Shown here in pieces: positions 17,450 to 29,077 of a DNA stretch of 61,211 nucleotides. The number at the start of each line of letters is the position of its first letter. The stretch's first letter is position 1. Origin of the DNA: Zygnema cylindricum (Eukaryota; Streptophyta; Zygnematophyceae; Zygnematales; Zygnemataceae); NCBI GenBank assembly GCA_037447655.1, contig JBBHKE010003346.1, forward strand, positions 1-61,211, given 5' to 3'. Under the pieces are notes generated by a model that was not told the origin of the DNA, did no database searches, and worked only from the letters and a program-made list of their open reading frames with translations. The translations under genes and the position numbers were made by a program.

Positions 17450-19440
17450 CCATTTTCCAAACTGTTTTTCAGTCCGGTTTTTTTCAGTTTCAATCCTTTT
17501 TTATTGAGTCCGGTTTTCCATACCTTACCAGGTCATTTTCCAGTCTGTTTTTCCATACCGTTTTTCCAGTCCGTTTGTCAGTCTGCTTTTTCATTCCTTT
17601 TTTTTAAGTCCGTTTTCAGTCATTTTTTTTTTCAGTTATTTTTCCGAGTCTGTTTCCGATTTTCCAGGTCGCTTTTCCAGGTCGTTTTTCCGTCCGTTTT
17701 CTCAGGCCGTTATTTCAAACTGCTTTTCAAATCGTTTTTTCAACATCTTTTTCAGTCCGTTTTTTCAGTTCGTGTTTTCAAGTCGTTTTTCCAGACCGTT
17801 TTTCCTGCTATTTTTATATCGTCTTTTCAGCCCGTTTTTTCTGGTCCGTTTTGTCAGTTCGTTTTTCCATACCGTTTTTCAGAAGACCGTTTTTTCAGGC
17901 CGTTTTTTTCAGACTTTTTTTAGGCCGTTTTTTAGACTGTTTTTATACTGTATTTCAAACCGTTTTTAGACAGTTTTTATTTACCACTTTTCAACCCGTT
18001 TTTTTTATTGTTTTTTTCCAAAGCATTTTTTCATACCGTTTTTTCAGTCTGTTTCTCAAACCGTTTTTTCATACCTTTTTCAGTTTGTTTTTTCAGTCCG
18101 TTTTTCAGTTCGTTTTCTTTGACCGTTTTTCCAGACGGTTTTTCTAAAACATTTTTTCAGTCTGTTTTTTCGGTCCGGTTTTTTCAGTCCTTTTTTTCAG
18201 GCCGTTTTTCCAGACCATGTTTCCAGACCGTTTTTCCAGACCGTTTTTCCAAACCGTTTTTTCAGTCCGTTTTAGTAGTCCATTTTTTCAGTCAGATTTT
18301 CAGTCCGATTTCTTGTCTGTTTTAAAACCGTTTTCAAACCCTTTTTTCAGACCGTTAGTAAGAGAACGTGCCATTCCATTTTAGTCCGTTTTTCAGACCG
18401 TTTTTTCAGTCCCTTATTAGACCGTTTTATATCGTTTTTCGGACCCTTTTTTGCTGACCGGTGTTTCAATCCGTTTTTACAGTCCGTTTTTTGTCAGTAT
18501 TTTAGTCCGTCTTTTCTATCTGCTTTTAAACTGTGTTTAGACAGTTTTTTATACTGTTTTGAGATCGTTTTTAAACCGTTTTTAGGCCCGTTCATTTCAG
18601 ACCGTTTTTTAGACCTTTTTATAGACCATTCTTTCAGACCATTTTTTTAAACCATTTTTCAGACCGTTTTTTCTGTCCGGTTTAACAGTCCGTTTTTCCA
18701 GTCCATTTTTCAAGTCTGTTTTTCAGTCAGTTTTTCATTCCGTTTTATCTGTCCGTTCTTAAACCTTTTTTTAACCTTTTTTTATACCGTTTTTTAGATA
18801 GTTTATTATATCGTTTTTCAGACCGTTTTTCAGACCATTTTTCAGTCCGTTTTTTCCAAACTGTTTTTCAGACCGTTTTTATACCTTTTTTTAGACCATT
18901 TTTTCAGACCGTTTTTGTAGACCGTATTTTCGGACCTTTTTTTCAGTTCGTTTTTCCAGTCCTTTTTTTCAGTCCGATTTTTGGCAGTTTTTCAGTCCGT
19001 TTTTTCTGTCCGTTTTCGAACCGTTTCAGACCGTTTTTTCAGGTTGTTTTTCTAGCCATTTTTTCAGACCGTTTTTTCAGACCCTTTTTTCAGTCCGTTT
19101 TTTTAGACCGTTTTCCAGACCGATTTTAGACCGTTTTTTCAAACCGTTTTTCCTGGCCGTTTTACCACTTTTCTATACCGTTTTTTCAGTCCGTTTTTTA
19201 CCGTTTTTTCAAACCCTTTTTCAGTTCGTTTTTATACCGTTTTTTCAGACCGTTTTTCCATGTTTTTCTGGCCGTTTTTTCAAAACCGTTTTTTAAGACC
19301 GTTTTTTCAGACCCCTTTTTCAGTCCGTTTTTTTAGACCGTTTTCCAGACCGATTTTAGACTGCTTTTTCAAACCGTTTTTCCTGGCCGTTTTACTACTT
19401 TTCTATACCGTTTCTTCAGTCCGTTTTTTACCGCCAGCTC
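17450..19440. repeat. T-rich CCGTTTTT satellite-like array, block 1
   Basis: About 2 kb of degenerate short units of the type CAGACCGTTTTTTCAGTCCG, with a spacing of roughly 13-17 bp between CCG anchors. All are in the same orientation: the plus strand is T-rich and almost free of A-runs. It contains an internal direct duplication of about 215 bp (from about 19040 and about 19273). Long stop-free frames such as 17420-17923 follow from the composition (Phe/Ser/Pro/Val/Arg only) and are not genes. Confidence 0.85.
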
Positions 19441-19941
19441 ATTTTTTAGGGTTTCAATTTTCGAACATAACGAAAGTCCTTTGACAGAAATAGTGTGACG
19501 AACAAAAATTACCAAAAATAGCGTGACGAGGGAATGTTACAAAATTCCGTTTTTATTTTCGGTTGTATTTTGGAAACCGCGTGACATGTGCAAATCTTAA
19601 GATTTTTCGTTGGTTTCCATCATGACACGTAGCTTAATCGTTCAGCGTGTCACGGTTTTTTTTGAAGCGAACTCCTAACAGATGAACATCCGACGGCCAG
19701 TGTTACTTCCAAGACCTTCGGAGAGTATCGGCAAGATTCTCTGTAATGTTGCTTTTCGTTTAAAAACAAGATAGGCGGTACGATTTAGAACAGAGGGTCG
19801 CCGACTTTGTAAACTACGCCACTTTTCGCCTGATGGAACGTCACCCTAAGAGGGGGATAGAATGGATCATGCTAAAAAGGCTGACCCGGCTTGGTTTTGA
19901 TCCTGGGTCCTACAACATTCAACATAGCCAGGTCAGCAGTT
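19441..19941. other. spacer between satellite block 1 and the LARD-like element
   Basis: No gene or clear repeat is recognised. A short local repetition (AATAGTGTGACGA and AATAGCGTGACGA) lies at about 19488-19530. The left portion of the following element's 5' LTR is missing and is replaced by this sequence. Confidence 0.4.
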
Positions 19942-20470
19942 GGTTCGCAGTTGACTTTTCTAGCCGTACCATGTAATTCAAGTCGGTTCGCACTTGTCGG
20001 TCGTTTGTTTCACCACGTTGACTCTAACCCGTTTCTAGTCGTGTATTGTGTTGTGTTACGTCTTGATGTAGTTTGATTGGTTAGCGCTTAGTGCGTTTTA
20101 CATGTACGGTTTGGTTGGTATTGTTAAGTGACGTTTGAAGGAGTATATTGAGGCGTAGTGAGAGAGAGGTTTTTATCAATTGGGTGAGAGTTGATCCTCC
20201 TTGTAGATTATGAAGGAGTTCAAGGAGTTAAGGGAGTTTGATAGCTTTGTGGTGTTTATTGAGGAGTTAGAGGAGGTTAGTGAAGATTTTCTTTTATATG
20301 ATTAAGAGGAGTTAGAAGTGAGAGTGTTTTGAGGGTGTGAGGAAATTATGTAAGAAAAGTTCTCCGTGGAATATATTGGCTTCCGTGGGGTTATCTTTCT
20401 CTTGTGTGTGTTCTATCTTATATGCTTCCGCTTGCATTTGCACTTAGTGTTTTATTATTCGATCCTATCA
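19942..20470 (+). repeat. 5' LTR, left-truncated
   Basis: It matches the right-hand 529 bp or so of the 3' LTR at 24159-24907 with few differences and ends CCTATCA immediately before the primer binding site. The first about 220 bp of the LTR, including its TG end, are absent. Confidence 0.85.
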
Positions 20471-20472
20471 AT

Positions 20473-20484
20473 TGGTATCGGAGC
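20473..20484 (+). promoter_or_regulatory. primer binding site (tRNA-iMet type)
   Basis: TGGTATCGGAGC lies 2 bp after the 5' LTR. It is the usual plant copia form of the sequence complementary to the initiator tRNA-Met 3' end. Confidence 0.8.
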
Positions 20485-20543
20485 AGGATGTAGAACTCCA
20501 TAAGTGTTAGGATGTTGGAGAGACAGAAGGAAGGAAGGAGGAT

Positions 20544-20879
20544 TTGTCGTCATTCAAGCTTAGAAGGGCTCAATATGAGGAGGCCCTTCCTACTCGTCCT
20601 TTTGGCCGAGATAGATTCGGAGGTGAAAGAAGTTCGGAGGAGGTGTTGTGTGACTTGTTCTACAAGTTTACCCTTTATGTTGATGTGAAAATTCAGATTG
20701 AGATGGGAGGAACAAAAGGCTTTTGTCCTTTGAAGAGTGAACCGGATCATGATCCGGATGGAGGTGATTCTTATTTTGAAGTAGAACAAGAAGAAGATGA
20801 TGAAAAAGAAGCAGATGAAGAATCCGAAGAAGTAGTCGAAGAAGTCGAAGAAGGTGAAGAAGAGAAGAGTGAATTATAA
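20544..20879 (+). pseudogene. acidic ORF at the gag position of the LARD-like element
   Basis: The 111-aa frame directly follows the primer binding site, where gag would start. It ends in a long acidic run (Glu/Asp/Val). I see no zinc knuckle or gag motif, so it may be a gag remnant or just purine-rich DNA read in frame. The next 2 kb (20880-22700) are also purine-rich and full of stops. Confidence 0.35.
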
Positions 20880-23800
20880 ACTGAAGAGAGGAGTGAAGAA
20901 AAGTGTGATGAGAACTGTATTAAAAAAAGTGATTTGATGAGAGAGAAGAAGAGTGGAAAGAAGAGTGAAGAGAAGAAGATAAATTGTTTTTTGGGAGGAG
21001 AAATAAAGTTGTTGATGTGGTATATTGATTGAGGTGTAAAGGAGTGGTTTATGAAGAAGAAAGTAAGTGTGTTGTCGTGAGTTGAAAATGAATCTCAACA
21101 TTTTGAAGATCTATTTTTGGAGGGAGTTTTATTTCGTACTTTTGTACGTTTATTTATTGAAGACGTGAATCGAAGTGAATCGAGGTGAATGGTGTGACGA
21201 TTACCTAAATCGCTAATCAGTTTGGAAGAAGCGTCATTCAAGTTTGGCATTCTCAATTTCTGTCCGCAATTCGAATGTGTGTCCGCAGTTCGAATGTGTA
21301 CAGATTTATTTGATTTTTGTCGTCAATGACTGCACATTTTTTTTGTTGTGGATTTTGTTGAAGTGAAGTTTTAATGTGTCCATGATTAGGAGGAAGAAGA
21401 GGAGGATTTCCGTGTTGTGAAAGTTTGGTATCTTTACCGGTTGTTTTGGTCATTTATTGACAAAGAGGAGGATTGAAAAAAATTGACGAAGATGAAAAAG
21501 AAGAAAAAGAGGAGAAATCAGATTCTTGTTCCGCGTTTGAAAGAAGAAAAGAGTAGAGACGAAGTGGAGGTAGAGAGGATTATTCTCTCGGAAGGAAGAA
21601 GAGTACTCCTTCCCTCCTGGCGGCTTCGACGTTCGTTTGGAGAAACCATTTTTTTTTAGTTTTATTTGAGGAAAAATCTAGGATGTATGGAGTCCCGACT
21701 AATTTGGAAGATAAATTTCTGAAAGTTTTCAACAAATTGATGTGGTATATTGATGCCCTATTGCAATCTGAATCAAGAGGAGAAAAGGAAAAGAATCATT
21801 TGCCGGATAATTCAAATTCCTATTTTGATGGAGATGGAGATGAGAGTGGAGGAGACTAGTATGTGAAGAAAGAGAAGAGGTAAACTGTCACTTAGAATTC
21901 CGAGGAGGAGAGGTGGCATATAAAAAGCTTGAGAACACTTTTTTTCTCAATACTTTGTTAAACTATGTCGGTGGTGGAAGAGATCGCAAAAAAGGCGATT
22001 GAGGTGATAGCGGTGTAAGCTGCGGCCGTGTTGAATTTACAAATTATTTTGAGTTTGGAAATTATACCGACGACGGACTATAATTTTCCAATTTGTATTT
22101 TAATGATTAATTCGATGAGAGGAGATGAAGAATGAGAGAAAATTTTGATTTTTATGACGAGAGCGAAATTCATGATTTCTTGTCCATTGCGCATTCCGCA
22201 TTGGAGGAGAAAGCGCATGTCCATTTCAGTTTGAATAGTTGAAGGAAAATGTTGACTTTAAGAGTGACATTGAATTTTACACTGATGATTGAAGTGATGA
22301 AATTTTTATTTCTCGAGTGTCTTTGACTTCTCGGGAATTTATAGGTTTTAAATCGAGTTCTACTTTAGATTTAACAAATCCGAATCGGAGGACGGTAAAA
22401 GGAGAGAACAAATTTGTTCAAATGAGATTCAATTTATGAGGGTGAAGAGGCCCAATAAGCTTTCCTATTTTTGGCAAGGAGAAAAGATTTCAAACTCCCT
22501 TCATTTTATTTCTGATGTGAGGAAAAATCAGCTTTATCTGTTGAGAATTTTGTTTGCGATAATGTTCAGTCGTTTTCTAAATTAAGAGAGTTTAAAGAGT
22601 GGGAACGATATTGGAGGAGGTAGAAGAGAAGAGTGTTGAGAAAGAGAAAAAAAAAGTGAATTAAAGAGTGTGACATCTTTTTTTTCTATCAACGAAAAAT
22701 AAAAAAAATGAAGTTTTTTTTGGGGTTATATATGAGAAGAGGACAAGTCGTTCTGTACGAAGAGCCAGTAGGACGCTTTACGTACATTGGAGAATGAACA
22801 GTGAAGTATGGTATTCAGGCGACCGTTTTGGTCGTCGTCAGATTTTGTCGGTCATACAGTATTTCAAAGTTTGTTTACGCGGATCTTTCCGTACCTTATG
22901 GTACCATGTGGATGTGACTATGGTTTCAGTTGACGAAAAAATATATTTGGAAGTGCTAATTTTGATGGAGGTTGTGACGCGGAGTTATTTGACGTGAATT
23001 TGCGGCACGGACTTTTCATTTATTTTGATTTCGAAATTTCACCGCCCTGTTACGTTTTTTTCGTTTGGAGCGGCATTTTATTTTTTTTTGAGATTCTAAG
23101 AACAAATGGAGAAGCGCCATGTGGCGTATGCATGAATTTTGACGCGCGAAGTTACGGATGAATTTTGAGCGATGATTGAAAGAAAAAAATTGCAATCAAG
23201 TTGTAACGTTTCAGAGGGGAATACGACATTTGGAGTTGATTGAAGTTTGTGAGGATTCAGTTGGGGGATTATTCGATTTGGCGTTTATGAAAAAAATAGC
23301 GAGGGGATATAATTGTTTATTATGTTGGACATTTGATGCTTTATTTCGTACGTTAAACTGGTGTTTTAATTTGTCGTTTACGTATGCATCATGATGTTTT
23401 ACGAAGGGGAAGTTTTAAGTTGTGATTGGTGTAATGACTACAAGTTTAAGTGGGGGATTGTTAGACTCAAATTTGTAATCGGCCGTCGCGTGTCTGTCGC
23501 GCGGTCGTGTAGTTTGTCTTTTGCTGTTTTGTTTAAGTTCGTTTACGTTATTTTGGAGTTGAGGTGGCGGTTCGACAATTCCCACATTAAGAGGGAGATT
23601 GTTAGGTTTTACATTGTGGGGTTTGTGTTAGCGTCGGTTGGCAGCTTAAGTGTTGATTTTGTGTGTCGGAGATATTTGTATCTTGTCTTACTTGAAGTGT
23701 TTGTACGGAGGGTCTCAGTCACTGTACGGTTTTGTGTCATGGTAATCGTAGTGGTCTTTGTTTTGAGGTAGTATTTTGTCGTAGTACGTTGCCGACGCGT

Positions 23801-24052
23801 GTTTAGCGCGGCGCGTGATTGGTTAATTCGTACTTAGGTACTTGTTGGTTCGTTTAAAGTCTTGAGGTTTCATTTGAGTGAATGGGGCGTCCACATGATT
23901 TACGATGTTTCGCACGATTCTATTTCGGTTCGATGTCGAGATATGGTTTTGGGTTGCGGCGTACATTTGTACGACCGATATCGTTTCACTTTGTCGTGGA
24001 GTTTTTTTCGGTTGACGTTCGGGTACATTTCTTTGAGCGTGTACAGGCAGCT

Positions 24053-24124
24053 AGTGATATGTTAACCAAAGCAGCATTAAAAGAAGTATATGATATGGGA
24101 AAGAAGTTAGTGGGCATGAAGTAA
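24053..24124 (+). pseudogene. copia pol C-terminal remnant (end of RNase H)
   Basis: The peptide ASDMLTKAALKEVYDMGKKL, followed shortly by a stop, fits the conserved ADMLTKA..F..L tail of Ty1/copia RNase H. Upstream in the same frame no RNase H or reverse transcriptase motifs remain. Confidence 0.7.
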
Positions 24125-24158
24125 GAGGGGGCTTTGAGTGTCTCAGTAAGAGGGGGAA

Positions 24159-24907
24159 TGTTAGGATTAAGTACTAAGACCTCATTTAGCGACGAGACAT
24201 TCAAGTAACTAAAGCACCGACGACCAGCGACGAAGTAGTTTCTTCGCTAGATATTTGAAGTGACGTGAAAATTGTTTGTTCGTTTCACGTAAGTTTGAGT
24301 CGTACTATAGAAGTGACGTGGAAATTGTTTGGTCGTTTCGGTTCGCGCAAGTTCTAGTCGTACCGTGGGGTTCAAGTCGGTTCGCAGCTGACTTTTCTAG
24401 CCGTACCATGTAATTCAAGTCGGTTCGCACTTGTCGGTCGTTTGTTTCACCACGTTGACTCTTACGCGTTTCTAGTCGTGTATTGTGTTGTTTTACGTCT
24501 TGATGTTGTTTGATTGGTTAGCGCCTTGTGCGTTTTACATGTACGGTTTGGTTGGTATTGTTAAGTGACGTTTGAAAGAGTATATTGAGGCGTAGTGAGA
24601 GAGAGATTTTTATCAATTGGGTGAGTGTTGATCCTCCTTGTAGATTATGAAGGAGTTCAAGAAGTTAAGGGAGTTTGATAGCTTTGTGGTGTTTATTGAG
24701 GAGTTAGAGGAGGTTAGTGAAGATTATCTTTTATATGATTAAGAGGAGTTAGAAATGAGAGTGTTTTGAGGGTGTGAGGAAATTATGTAAGAAAAGTTCT
24801 CCGTGGAATATATTGGCTTCCGTGGGGTTATCTTTCTCTTGTGTGTGTTTTATCTTTTATGCTTCCACTTGCATTTGCACTTAGTGTTTTATTATTCGAT
24901 CCTATCA
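24159..24907 (+). repeat. 3' LTR of the LARD-like element
   Basis: It starts TGTTAGGATTAAG directly after the purine tract AGAGGGGGAA and ends CCTATCA. The purine tract TAAGAGGGGG occurs twice just upstream (24121-24130 and 24147-24156). Confidence 0.85.
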
Positions 24908-25850
24908 GTATCTATCCCAAGTTAGCTTTAGTGAAACTATTTTGAATATTTGTTTTACCTTAAAGTATAGGAGAGGAGTTAGGGTGCGTCTCTATGTACT
25001 TTAAACTTAGAGAAATTCCTTTGTTTTTTAGCGCAGATCCGGCGGACCCGGATTTCGGGTATCCTTATGTGTACCAAACGACGTTGTCACTTAAAGGCGT
25101 GACGATTGTATACGTCGACAATGCCCCTGACGGCTGTCGACAGTGTATAATCTATGATGACGCACGCTATTTTTTATAGCTGCTTGTGACGCCGTATGAG
25201 TTATCGTGACATTGTAGACGTATCGCCTTCCAGCCTGTGCCGTTTCACGGTTGAAGAAGATGCACTTTGCCTTTGCGTCTCCCGTCTGCTCGACGTGAAA
25301 TGGCATCGGAATCTTGAGACCCCTCGGGAAATAAAATTTGTACCAGGCGCAAACGGACAAAACTAAACAAATTGTGTACTTTAACTCGTCGTACCTGAAC
25401 ACAAACGGACAAAACATAGCGGATCGTGCACTTTTCGTCGTCGCTTAAATTATTTTGAAATTATTTTAAATTATTTTTTTGTACGGTTGAATTTTACGCG
25501 GTACGGCTCTAAGTTTTACAGGAAAACAATATAAAAAAACCCTTACTTTGGCACATAGAGACGCACCCTTAGAGAAAAGCGTAGAAATGAGAGAATTTCA
25601 GGTGAATATATGTTGTGACGAATTTTTCTCACAAATTAATTTTTTATATTGTTGTTGTGACATGTTATTTCGTATGGGATAAATCTTTATTTCATGGTAT
25701 TCATTATGTTTTTCAACTTGGTTTGTCCAACTACTTTGTTCATGAATAATGTTAATTAATAGCGGATAGGGAAATCGTTTCTCGGCTCCCATCAATACAC
25801 CGCCTTTCACTATTAGAGGTAGTGAATGACTAGCGGTGGTGTTGTTTCTC
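24908..25850. repeat. leader of satellite block 2, split by a MITE
   Basis: Collinear with 17091-17449, apart from the inserted element at 24982-25568. Its left edge coincides exactly with the end of the 3' LTR. Confidence 0.75.
24982..25568 (+). mobile_element. PIF/Harbinger-type MITE with TTA target duplication
   Basis: A 587-bp element with terminal inverted repeats GGGTGCGTCTCTATGT / ACATAGAGACGCACCC, flanked by TTA at 24979-24981 and 25569-25571. The unoccupied site GAGTTAGAGAA is present at about 17161-17171 in satellite block 1. This proves the boundaries and the 3-bp duplication, which is characteristic of PIF/Harbinger elements. It has no transposase ORF. The inner sequence (GCGCAGATCCGGCGGACCCG and neighbours) is shared with the elements at 35-39 kb and 52-57 kb. 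Confidence 0.88.
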
Positions 25851-26848
25851 CTGACCGATTTTCCAAACTGTTTTTCAGTCCGGTTTTTTTCAGTTTCAAT
25901 CCATTCTTTTTTAGTCCGGTTTTCCATACCTTACCAGGTCGTTTTCCAGTCTGTTTTTCCATACCGTTTTTCCAGTCCGTTTCTCCAGACCGTTTGTCAG
26001 ACTGCTTTTTCATTCCTTTTTTTTCAGTCCGTTTTCAGTCGTTTTTTTTTCAGTTATTTTTTCAAGTCCGTTTCCGATTTTCCAGGTCGCTTTTCCAGGT
26101 CGTTTTTCAGTCCGTTTTCTCAGGCCGTTATTTCAAACCGCTTTTCAAATCGTTTTTTCACCCGCTTTTTCAGTCCGTTTTTTCAGTTCGTGTTTTCAAG
26201 TTGTTTTTCCAGACCGTTTTTCCGGCTATTTTTAGATCGTCTTTTCAGTCCGTTTTTTCTGGTCCGTTTTGTCAGTTCGTTTTTCCATACCGTTTTTTCA
26301 GGCCGTTTTCTTCAGACTGTTTTTTAGGCCGTTTTTTAGACCGTTTTTAGACTGTATTTCAAACCGTTTTTAGACAGTTTTTTTTTACCACTTTTCAACC
26401 CGTTTTTTTTATTGTTTTTTTTCAGAGCATTTTTTCATACCGTTCTTTCAGTCTGTTTCTCAAACCGTTTTTTCGTACCTTTTTCAGTTTATTTTTTCAG
26501 TCCGTTTTTCAGTTCGTTTTCTCTGTCCGTTTTTCCAGACCGTTTTTCTAAAACATTTTTTCAGTCTGTTTTTTCGGTCCGGTTTTTTCAGTCCGTTTTC
26601 CCAGGCCGTTTTTCCAGACCATGTTTCCAGATCGTTTTTCCAGACCGTTTTTTCAGTCCGTTTTTGTAGTCCGTTTTTTCAGTCAGATTTTCAGTCCGGT
26701 TTTCAGTCCGGTTTTCAGTCCGATTTCTTGTCTGTTTTAAAACCGTTTTCAAACCCTTTTTTCAGACCGTTAGTAAGAGAACGTGCCATTCATTTTTAGT
26801 CTGTTTTTTAGACCGCTTTTTCAGTCCCTTATTAGACCGTTTTATATC
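25851..26848. repeat. T-rich CCGTTTTT array, block 2 left part
   Basis: It matches 17450-18450 unit by unit, so it is a copy of the same array rather than an independent expansion. It stops abruptly at the truncated 5' LTR of the copia element. Confidence 0.85.
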
Positions 26849-27425
26849 ATGCGGTACAATAAAGTACATGTATGTAGACGTGAAGGTACATTTGCGTAGA
26901 CGTCAAGTTAGATTGGTTTAGACGTCAAGCATACTTTGCGTAGACGTCAAGTTTTGGTGAAACGTAGTCGTCTACTTGTATTGTACGGCAAGTGAAGTCG
27001 TCGCAGATTTTGAGTTTTGTTTCACACAGCAAATTTTGACCGTTGATTTGATTACGTAGTTCACACGTTAGGAGTTTGTTTCTTTACGTGAAAGACAAGT
27101 AGCGTAGTACTTACGTCACCTACACATATAAAATGTACTCATGCTTGACATTAAAAATCAATCATCAATCGAATGATTCTCTCCAATTTTTCCCTGCTGC
27201 TAGTTTTGCACTGAGTGCTTATTCTGTCGCATAATATATCTTCTTTCTTGTTCAGTAATTAAGCCTTGCTTTCTCATATAGAGAATTGTTTTCCTTAGCG
27301 CGACATAATCTATCTTCTTTCTTGTTCAGTAATTAAGCTTTGCTTTCTCATATAGAGAATTGTTTTCCTTAGCTTCATGTCTTGTAATTGGACGATCCTA
27401 TGGCCACTTCTTCAGAATCTCAACA
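26849..27425 (+). repeat. 5' LTR with an internal tandem duplication
   Basis: Homologous to 30876-31376. A unit of about 73 bp (CATAATATATCTTCTTTCTT... to TTTTCCTTAGC) is present twice at about 27230-27375 but only once in the 3' LTR. The TG end is missing. Confidence 0.85.
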
Positions 27426-27437
27426 TGGTATCGGAGC
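27426..27437 (+). promoter_or_regulatory. primer binding site (tRNA-iMet type)
   Basis: TGGTATCGGAGC follows the 5' LTR directly and is identical to the site in the LARD-like element. Confidence 0.85.
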
Positions 27438-27459
27438 TATAGGTAAAATTATGAAATCC

Positions 27460-28210
27460 AAAAATTTATTGTTAATAATTATTTACTATGGAAAGCTAAG
27501 ATGACCATAATTCTAAAATTTAAGAATTATTGGGGTACTGCACTGAACTGAAACCTACAATAGCTCTAGTGGCAGCAAGATATGATAGAAGGGAAGAAGA
27601 GGCAGCAACATTAATTTTTCTAGCAGTGGAAGACAGTCAACTTTTACACACATTGGAATTAGAAAAACCTAAGGCTATGTGGGATAAATTAAGGACTGTA
27701 CATAAGCGTACTAATCCGTCCAACATAATGCAATTAAAAAAACAAATAGCTAAACTTTAGTATGGAGAGTGGAGATACTATGGAAACTCATATAAATAGA
27801 CAGAAAGAGCTTAAATTGCTGCGGCTACTGCTAGCTGCAGTCGGCACAACACTGAATGATGATGATTTGATCTTTAAACTGTTTAGGTCATTACCCTCAC
27901 AGTATGCTTTGATGATCACGGCTTTGAAAAGTCAACCTACTTTAGACTTCGATGCAGTATGTCAGCATTTCATTCAGGAAGAAGTTGAAATTAAATGAAA
28001 AGAGGAAAAAGAGTCAGATGCAGCTCCAGTCAGTAAAACGCACTGAGTCAGTAACTGCTTGTGCTATATAGGGGAAAACCTATCATCAGACAGTTGAGTG
28101 TAGATTTCAAAAGAAAGAAACTGAAAACTTCAGCAAAAAGATTGTTTGTTACAGTTGTGGAAAACCAGGTCACAAGTCTTCAGTTTGTCGTAATAAAGAC
28201 AAAAACAGAT
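27460..28210 (+). pseudogene. copia gag remnant with CCHC zinc knuckle
   Basis: Pieces in shifted frames show the usual copia gag (UBN2-type) signals, AKAMWDKLRTVHKR-like and FKLFRSLPSQYALMITAL. A zinc knuckle CYSCGKPGHKSSVC (Cys-X2-Cys-X4-His-X4-Cys) follows at about 28149-28190. Stops occur at 27758-27760 and 27996-27998 and again after the knuckle. Gag would form the virus-like particle; this copy cannot make it. Confidence 0.85.
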
Positions 28211-28240
28211 AGAACAAACCATCATTTGCCATGACCATTT

Positions 28241-28954
28241 ATGATGAGAGTAAACTTTTTTCTCACACAGTCAAATGCTCAAAAAAGTAAATGGATTATA
28301 GATTCTGGAGCATCTTATCATATGTGTAATGACAAGTCCATCTTTTCTTCTCTCAAAGCATTACAGAATCCTCGAAGAATTGTACTGGAAGATGATAAGA
28401 TTCTAGAGACCAGTCTAATGGGCGAGGTTAAGTTACAGTTATACTGTGATACTGGTAGCCATGAAAGGCATCTAAAAGAAGTTTTATACTTACCAGGTTT
28501 AGAGCATAACCTTTTCAGTGTTATGCATGCTGTGAAGAGTGGACTAAAAGTCAAATTTGAGAAAAAGAAAAGTGAAAGGTGTGAAATCAGAAGAGGGAGA
28601 AAGCTAATCGCTCATGGATATCCGGAAGGGAATCTTTTTGTTCTACGTTTGGATGATGAAGATGCACAGAGGAATTTCAGCAAAGAAGGACAGACTTTGG
28701 AGCTATGGCATCAACGATTTGGTCATCTAGGAGAGCAGAATCTCAAACGACTCATCGAAAAGAAGATGGTCCGAGGACTTGAGGACGTCAACAACAAAGA
28801 GAATCTTAAGATGTGTAAAGGATGGGCTCAAGGTAATTTAAGCAGAGAACATGAAGTGGAGCCTTCGTCATCGACGCCAATTTCTATTCCAGTCCAGACT
28901 TCTATCATCCTCTGTGGAACATTAACCTTTCAACCTTTACAAGTGGAGAAGTAA
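28241..28954 (+). pseudogene. copia protease and GAG-pre-integrase, truncated before the integrase
   Basis: The frame holds the aspartic protease motif IDSGASYHMC and later LWHQRFGHLGEQNLKRL, the GAG-pre-integrase signature. About 20 residues after it the conserved pattern breaks off at MCKG and continues as unrelated Ser/Thr-rich sequence. The catalytic integrase core (DDE), usually about 300 residues, is absent. The deletion junction lies near 28820. Confidence 0.88.
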
Positions 28955-29077
28955 CCGGCATCATAACCTTCGAAAATTACAACCTCTCCGAATTCGATTC
29001 AACAATCGAGATTGAAGGTAACCCCTCAAAGAGTATCTAATCGAATACGTGCTTAACCAAAACGGCTCATTGAAAAA

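Larger units (their letters stand above)
19942..24907 (+). mobile_element. degenerate Ty1/copia-derived LTR element (LARD-like)
   Basis: Two matching LTR sequences flank about 3.7 kb of internal DNA. The 5' LTR (19942-20470) has lost its first part. The 3' LTR is complete (24159-24907, 749 bp, TG...CA). The primer binding site TGGTATCGGAGC at 20473-20484 matches initiator tRNA-Met usage common in plant copia elements. The internal region has no gag, integrase or reverse transcriptase that I can recognise. Just before the 3' LTR is the very end of a copia RNase H frame (ASDMLTKAALKEVYDMGKKL). That places the element in Ty1/copia and makes it non-autonomous. The 3' LTR is followed directly by GTATC, the left edge of satellite block 2. 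Confidence 0.85.

Noticed and set aside
17420-18325. Long stop-free ORFs (up to 167 aa, and 174 aa at 25826-26350) rich in Phe, Pro, Ser, Val, Arg
   Set aside because: They follow from a T-rich repeat with almost no A-rich stop words; all three frames read open for long stretches and the peptides are only repeat translations.
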